From positions 434,001 to 498,000 of the forward strand of contig NZ_MJLT01000045.1 in the NCBI RefSeq assembly GCF_001766675.1: DNA of 64,000 nt, read 5' to 3'. How positions within the stretch are numbered: position 1 is the stretch's first letter; every line of letters begins with the position of its first letter. Shown one piece after another: positions 61,258-64,000 of the stretch. The notes beneath the pieces are model-generated. The model was given only the letters and a program-made list of their open reading frames with translations, was not told the origin of the DNA and did not search any database. A program made the position numbers and the translations under genes. Origin of the DNA: Arthrobacter sp. SW1 (lineage in GTDB: Bacteria; Actinomycetota; Actinomycetes; Actinomycetales; Micrococcaceae).

Positions 61258-61919
61258 ACGATGCAGAAGGCGCCCGCAGTGTCCGGGTGGTGGTGGTCGA
61301 TGACCACGCCATTTTCCGCTCCGGACTGAAGGCGGACCTGGACGCACGGATCGATGTCGTCGGCGAGGCCGGCTCGGTGGAAGACGCCATCCGGGTGATC
61401 GCCGAGCAGCGGCCGGAGGTCGTGTTGCTTGACGTCCACCTTCCGGGCGGACTGGGCGGCGGCGGCCGCGAAGTCATCAACAAGTCGGCACAGCTGCTGG
61501 GCAGTACCAGCTTCCTCGCCCTGAGCGTGTCCGATGCCGCCGAGGACGTGGTGGCCGTGATCCGGGCCGGAGCCCGCGGATACGTCACCAAGACCATCTC
61601 CGGCGCGGAAATCTCCGACGCCGTGATCCGGGTGGCCGACGGCGACGCCGTGTTCTCGCCGCGGCTGGCCGGTTTCGTGCTGGACGCGTTCGGCACCTCG
61701 CCGGCAGAGATCGCCGACGACGAACTGGACCGCCTCTCGGCCCGCGAGCTCGAAGTCATGCGCCTGATCGCCCGCGGCTACAGCTACAAAGAGGTGGCCA
61801 AGGAGCTCTTCATCTCCATCAAGACCGTGGAAACCCACGTTTCTGCGGTGCTGCGCAAACTGCAGCTCTCCAGTCGGCACGAACTGACCAAGTGGGCGGC
61901 CGAGCGCCGGCTGCTCTAG
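61254..61919 (+). CDS. LuxR/NarL family response regulator
   Basis: A 221-residue regulator: receiver domain with VVVVDDHAIFRSGLKADL and phospho-Asp in VVLLDVHLPGG (about 61), and a LuxR-type helix-turn-helix (LSARELEVMRLIARGYSYKEVAKELFISIKTVETHVSAVLRKL). The ATG overlaps the kinase stop, with GGAGAGGGAAG as ribosome site. It is the dedicated partner of the PspC kinase and probably controls the divergent PspC operon. A 54-bp palindrome terminates it. Confidence 0.92.
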   Translation: MNDAEGARSVRVVVVDDHAIFRSGLKADLDARIDVVGEAGSVEDAIRVIAEQRPEVVLLDVHLPGGLGGGGREVINKSAQLLGSTSFLALSVSDAAEDVVAVIRAGARGYVTKTISGAEISDAVIRVADGDAVFSPRLAGFVLDAFGTSPAEIADDELDRLSARELEVMRLIARGYSYKEVAKELFISIKTVETHVSAVLRKLQLSSRHELTKWAAERRLL

Positions 61920-61938
61920 GAACACCAGAGACCAGGAA

Positions 61939-61992
61939 CAACAAAGACGCCCTGCGCACCGGACATGTCCGGTGCGCAGGGCGTCTTTGTTG
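61939..61992. terminator. 54-bp perfect palindrome, bidirectional terminator
   Basis: 27-bp arms without mismatch, centre between 61965 and 61966 (GGACA/TGTCC), with AAAG at the left base and CTTT at the right base. It lies between the convergent response regulator and aminotransferase genes, 20 bp and 18 bp from their stops, and can end transcription from both sides. Confidence 0.9.
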
Positions 61993-62009
61993 CTGGCGGT
62001 GCCCGTTTC

Positions 62010-63239
62010 CTACTGGGCCTTGCCGAGGAATTCCTGCAGGCGGCGCACGCCCTCGGCCAGGTCCTCGTCACCCAGTGCGTAGGAGAGGCGCACATAGCCG
62101 GAGGGGCCGAAGGCCTCGCCCGGAACGATCGCCACCTCAACCTCGTCGAGGATCAGGGAGGCCAGTTCGGCGGAGGTCTCCGGGCGGACCGGACCGTCCG
62201 CCGTCGGGAATTCCTTGCCCAGCAGGCCGCGGACGTCGGCGTACACGTAGAAGGCGCCGGCCGGCGTCGGGCAATCGACACCCTCGATCGCGTTCAGTCC
62301 GGCGACGATCGCCTTGCGGCGGCGGTCGAAAGCGACCTTCATTTCATCGACGGCGGTCAGCGGGCCGGAGACCGCGGCGAGGGCGGCGATCTGCATGATG
62401 TTCGAGACGTTGGAGGTCGCGTGCGACTGGAGGTTGGTGGCGGCCTTGATGACATCGGCCGGACCGATCATCCAGCCCACGCGCCATCCGGTCATGGCGT
62501 AGGTCTTGGCCACGCCGTTGAGGATGACCACCTTGTCGCCGAGTTCGGGGGCGGCCGTGGCGATCGAGGTGAACGGCACGCCGTCGTAGGTGAGGTGCTC
62601 GTAGATCTCGTCGGTGACGACCCAGAGGCCCTTGGCGGCGGCCCACTTGCCGATTTCGGCGACCTGTTCCGGGCTGTAGACGGCGCCGGTCGGGTTGGAC
62701 GGGGAGACGAAGAGCAGGATCTTGGTCTTGTCCGTTACAGCGGCTTCAAGCTGCTCGACCGTCACCAGGTAGCCCTGTTCAGGACCGGCGAAGACTTCCA
62801 CCGGGACGCCGCCGGCGAGCCGGATGGCCTCCGGGTAGGTGGTCCAGAACGGGGTGGGGATGATGACCTCGTCGCCCGGATCAAGGAGCGTGGCAAAGGC
62901 GTTGTAGACCGCCTGCTTGCCGCCGTTGGTCACCAGGACCTGGGAAGGATCCACCTGGTAGCCCGAATCGCGCAGGGTCTTCTCCGCAATGGCCTTCTTC
63001 AGTTCCGGCAGGCCGGCGGCGGGGGAGTAGCGGTGGTTCTTGGGGTCGGCGGCGGCCTCGATGGCGGCCTTGACGATGTAGTCCGGAGTGGGGAAATCCG
63101 GTTCCCCCGCACCGAAACCAATAACAGGACGGCCTGCGGCCTTGAGCGCCTTCGCCTTGGCATCAACGGCAAGGGTGGCGGATTCGGCGATGGCGGAAAT
63201 TCTCTGTGAGACGCGGGCGGGAGCTGTTCCGGCAGACAT
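62010..63239 (-). CDS. aspC: aspartate aminotransferase (class I/II, PLP)
   Basis: A 409-residue PLP enzyme exchanging amino groups between aspartate and 2-oxoglutarate. Features: [13 protein letters not shown] near the N-terminus, [25 protein letters not shown], the Schiff-base Lys in [18 protein letters not shown] (about 250) and the C-terminal Arg in [13 protein letters not shown]. It belongs to the Ib-type group common in Gram-positives. ATG 63239 is chosen because [14 protein letters not shown] matches family starts; the open frame runs further up to 63428. Some members also accept prephenate, so specificity is not absolute. Confidence 0.9.
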   Translation of the reverse strand: MSAGTAPARVSQRISAIAESATLAVDAKAKALKAAGRPVIGFGAGEPDFPTPDYIVKAAIEAAADPKNHRYSPAAGLPELKKAIAEKTLRDSGYQVDPSQVLVTNGGKQAVYNAFATLLDPGDEVIIPTPFWTTYPEAIRLAGGVPVEVFAGPEQGYLVTVEQLEAAVTDKTKILLFVSPSNPTGAVYSPEQVAEIGKWAAAKGLWVVTDEIYEHLTYDGVPFTSIATAAPELGDKVVILNGVAKTYAMTGWRVGWMIGPADVIKAATNLQSHATSNVSNIMQIAALAAVSGPLTAVDEMKVAFDRRRKAIVAGLNAIEGVDCPTPAGAFYVYADVRGLLGKEFPTADGPVRPETSAELASLILDEVEVAIVPGEAFGPSGYVRLSYALGDEDLAEGVRRLQEFLGKAQ

Positions 63240-63496
63240 GTGGGACCGTTCTTCGCTGGCAGCGTGAGCTGGATGATGGGAAACGACGTGAACTACTCTA
63301 TGCTGTTCTGCGGACGCCCTGCGGGCCGGATTGCGAAAGTGACGACGCCGGCGGGGAACCTGGATCTCCGGACACACCGGAAGCGTCCCGGTTCGACTAA
63401 CGCGAAGTTCTTGCGTAGACTGGTTCACCGGTGTTGGAAAACATCACAATGGTTCACGCCTTTGGCGGGAGCCATGAATACATGGATTCGTTCCAT

Positions 63497-63569
63497 AGGG
63501 TAGTGGCGCAATTGGTAGCGCAGCGGTCTCCAAAACCGCAGGTTGCAGGTTCGAGTCCTGTCTGCCCTG
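63497..63569 (+). tRNA. tRNA-Trp (anticodon CCA)
   Basis: Cloverleaf with acceptor AGGGTAG/CTGCCCT, anticodon stem GCGGT/ACCGC with loop CTCCAAA (CCA), T arm GCAGG-TTCGAGT-CCTGT with normal T54, and discriminator G. It precedes secE, a conserved order in many bacteria. Confidence 0.96.
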
Positions 63570-63638
63570 CGCAGACTGTTCCGGCATTCAGGCCGGGGCA
63601 GGCGCGGTAATCACGGTTCTGATCAGAACCGGGTCAAC

Positions 63639-63644
63639 TACGTT
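63639..63644 (+). promoter_or_regulatory. -10 element of leaderless secE
   Basis: TACGTT, 6 nt before ATG 63651, downstream of tRNA-Trp. Confidence 0.5.
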
Positions 63645-63650
63645 GCGAAG

Positions 63651-63932
63651 ATGAGTGAGGACCGGGTGACCGAAACTGCTGCCAGCAGCTCGAAGGGCCG
63701 ACCTGCCAGGAAGGCTGAGGCCGGCTTTTTCGCTCGGATCGCCCTTTTTATCCGCCAGGTCATTGGCGAACTCAAGAAGGTCGTAGCGCCGACCCGCAAG
63801 GAACTGATCAACTACACGCTCGTGGTTCTGGTGTTCGTGGCCGTCATGATGGTCATCGTCAGCCTGCTTGATATCGGGTTCGGCACCGCAGTTGGCTGGG
63901 TGTTCGGCGGGTCAGGCGCCACGGACCGCTAG
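63651..63932 (+). CDS. secE: preprotein translocase subunit SecE
   Basis: A 93-residue essential component of the SecYEG channel. After a Ser/Lys/Ala-rich N-terminus it shows the amphipathic helix FIRQVIGELKKVVAPTRKELINYT, the conserved SecE motif, and one transmembrane helix (about 55-80). Its small single-helix form is typical for actinobacteria. It lies 81 bp after tRNA-Trp; nusG and ribosomal protein genes would be expected just beyond the window. No Shine-Dalgarno sequence, but TACGTT lies 6 nt upstream. Confidence 0.94.
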   Translation: MSEDRVTETAASSSKGRPARKAEAGFFARIALFIRQVIGELKKVVAPTRKELINYTLVVLVFVAVMMVIVSLLDIGFGTAVGWVFGGSGATDR

Positions 63933-64000
63933 GCGGATCGCTCCGCAAGCCGTGTGGAAATCCCCGGAAATTCAAGGGATTTTGCAGGGCTTGCGGAATT

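Overview
This 64-kb window is high-G+C actinobacterial chromosome, most like Arthrobacter sensu lato (Micrococcaceae). The basis is a mycothiol synthase (mshD), an actinobacterial GlnR, a sugar ABC importer with no ATPase of its own, a DUF222/13E12 HNH protein, PspC-type envelope-stress genes and a tRNA-Trp/secE junction. Many genes carry TANNNT-N6-start leaderless promoters. Most of the window is ordinary core genome. Short accessory or decayed patches lie at about 10.3-11.3 kb, 14.9-17.2 kb and 39.2-39.6 kb.

Layout. 0-4.3 kb: the 3' part of an MFS permease converges on a minus-strand operon of a YgiB-like anchored protein, a glutathionylspermidine-synthase-like ATP-grasp enzyme and an APC permease. 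4.4-7.4 kb: KdpD/KdpE-like two-component pair and a MOSC protein. 7.4-11.3 kb: DEAD-box RNA helicase with a long leader, tRNA-Thr and tRNA-Met. The 3' end of tRNA-Met and its terminator recur 1 kb downstream and bracket one lower-G+C membrane-protein gene, the layout of a tRNA-integrated mini-island. 11.4-17.2 kb: BMP lipoprotein, NAD(P)-binding protein, Na+/H+ antiporter, a nucleotidyltransferase pseudogene and the HNH protein.

17.2-26.3 kb is a catabolic locus: a ROK regulator diverges from an ABC binding protein, two permeases, two paralogous GH13 alpha-glucosidases and an aldo/keto reductase. 26.4-30.2 kb is a sulfonate-type ABC importer with a TauD-like dioxygenase. 30.5-39.6 kb holds an aldehyde dehydrogenase, a CitE-like lyase, DUF2797 and DUF3188 proteins, a MaoC-type dehydratase pair, an MFS carrier, murB, an AlkZ-like protein and a frameshifted small membrane gene. 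39.7-45.6 kb: asd, thyA-dfrA, a DUF1648 membrane protein with its YtrA-type GntR regulator and a clear 32-bp operator, and a MutT1-like NUDIX/phosphatase protein.

45.6-56.5 kb: ppk, mshD, a possible small RNA, glnR, membrane proteins including a 37-residue one, a nitrobindin-like protein, a flavodoxin-fold oxidoreductase, a YgfZ-like protein, a PadR regulator with a 16-bp palindrome and its DHA2 exporter, and a GNAT protein. 56.6-64 kb: pfkA, a PspC/ToastRack operon divergent from a PspC-histidine kinase and LuxR-type regulator, an aspartate aminotransferase, tRNA-Trp and secE. I saw no CRISPR array, insertion sequence, integrase or rRNA. The best candidates for undescribed biology are the tRNA-Met mini-island, the YgiB-YgiC-permease operon, the intergenic RNA at about 49.0-49.1 kb and the leaderless promoters built on upstream stop codons.
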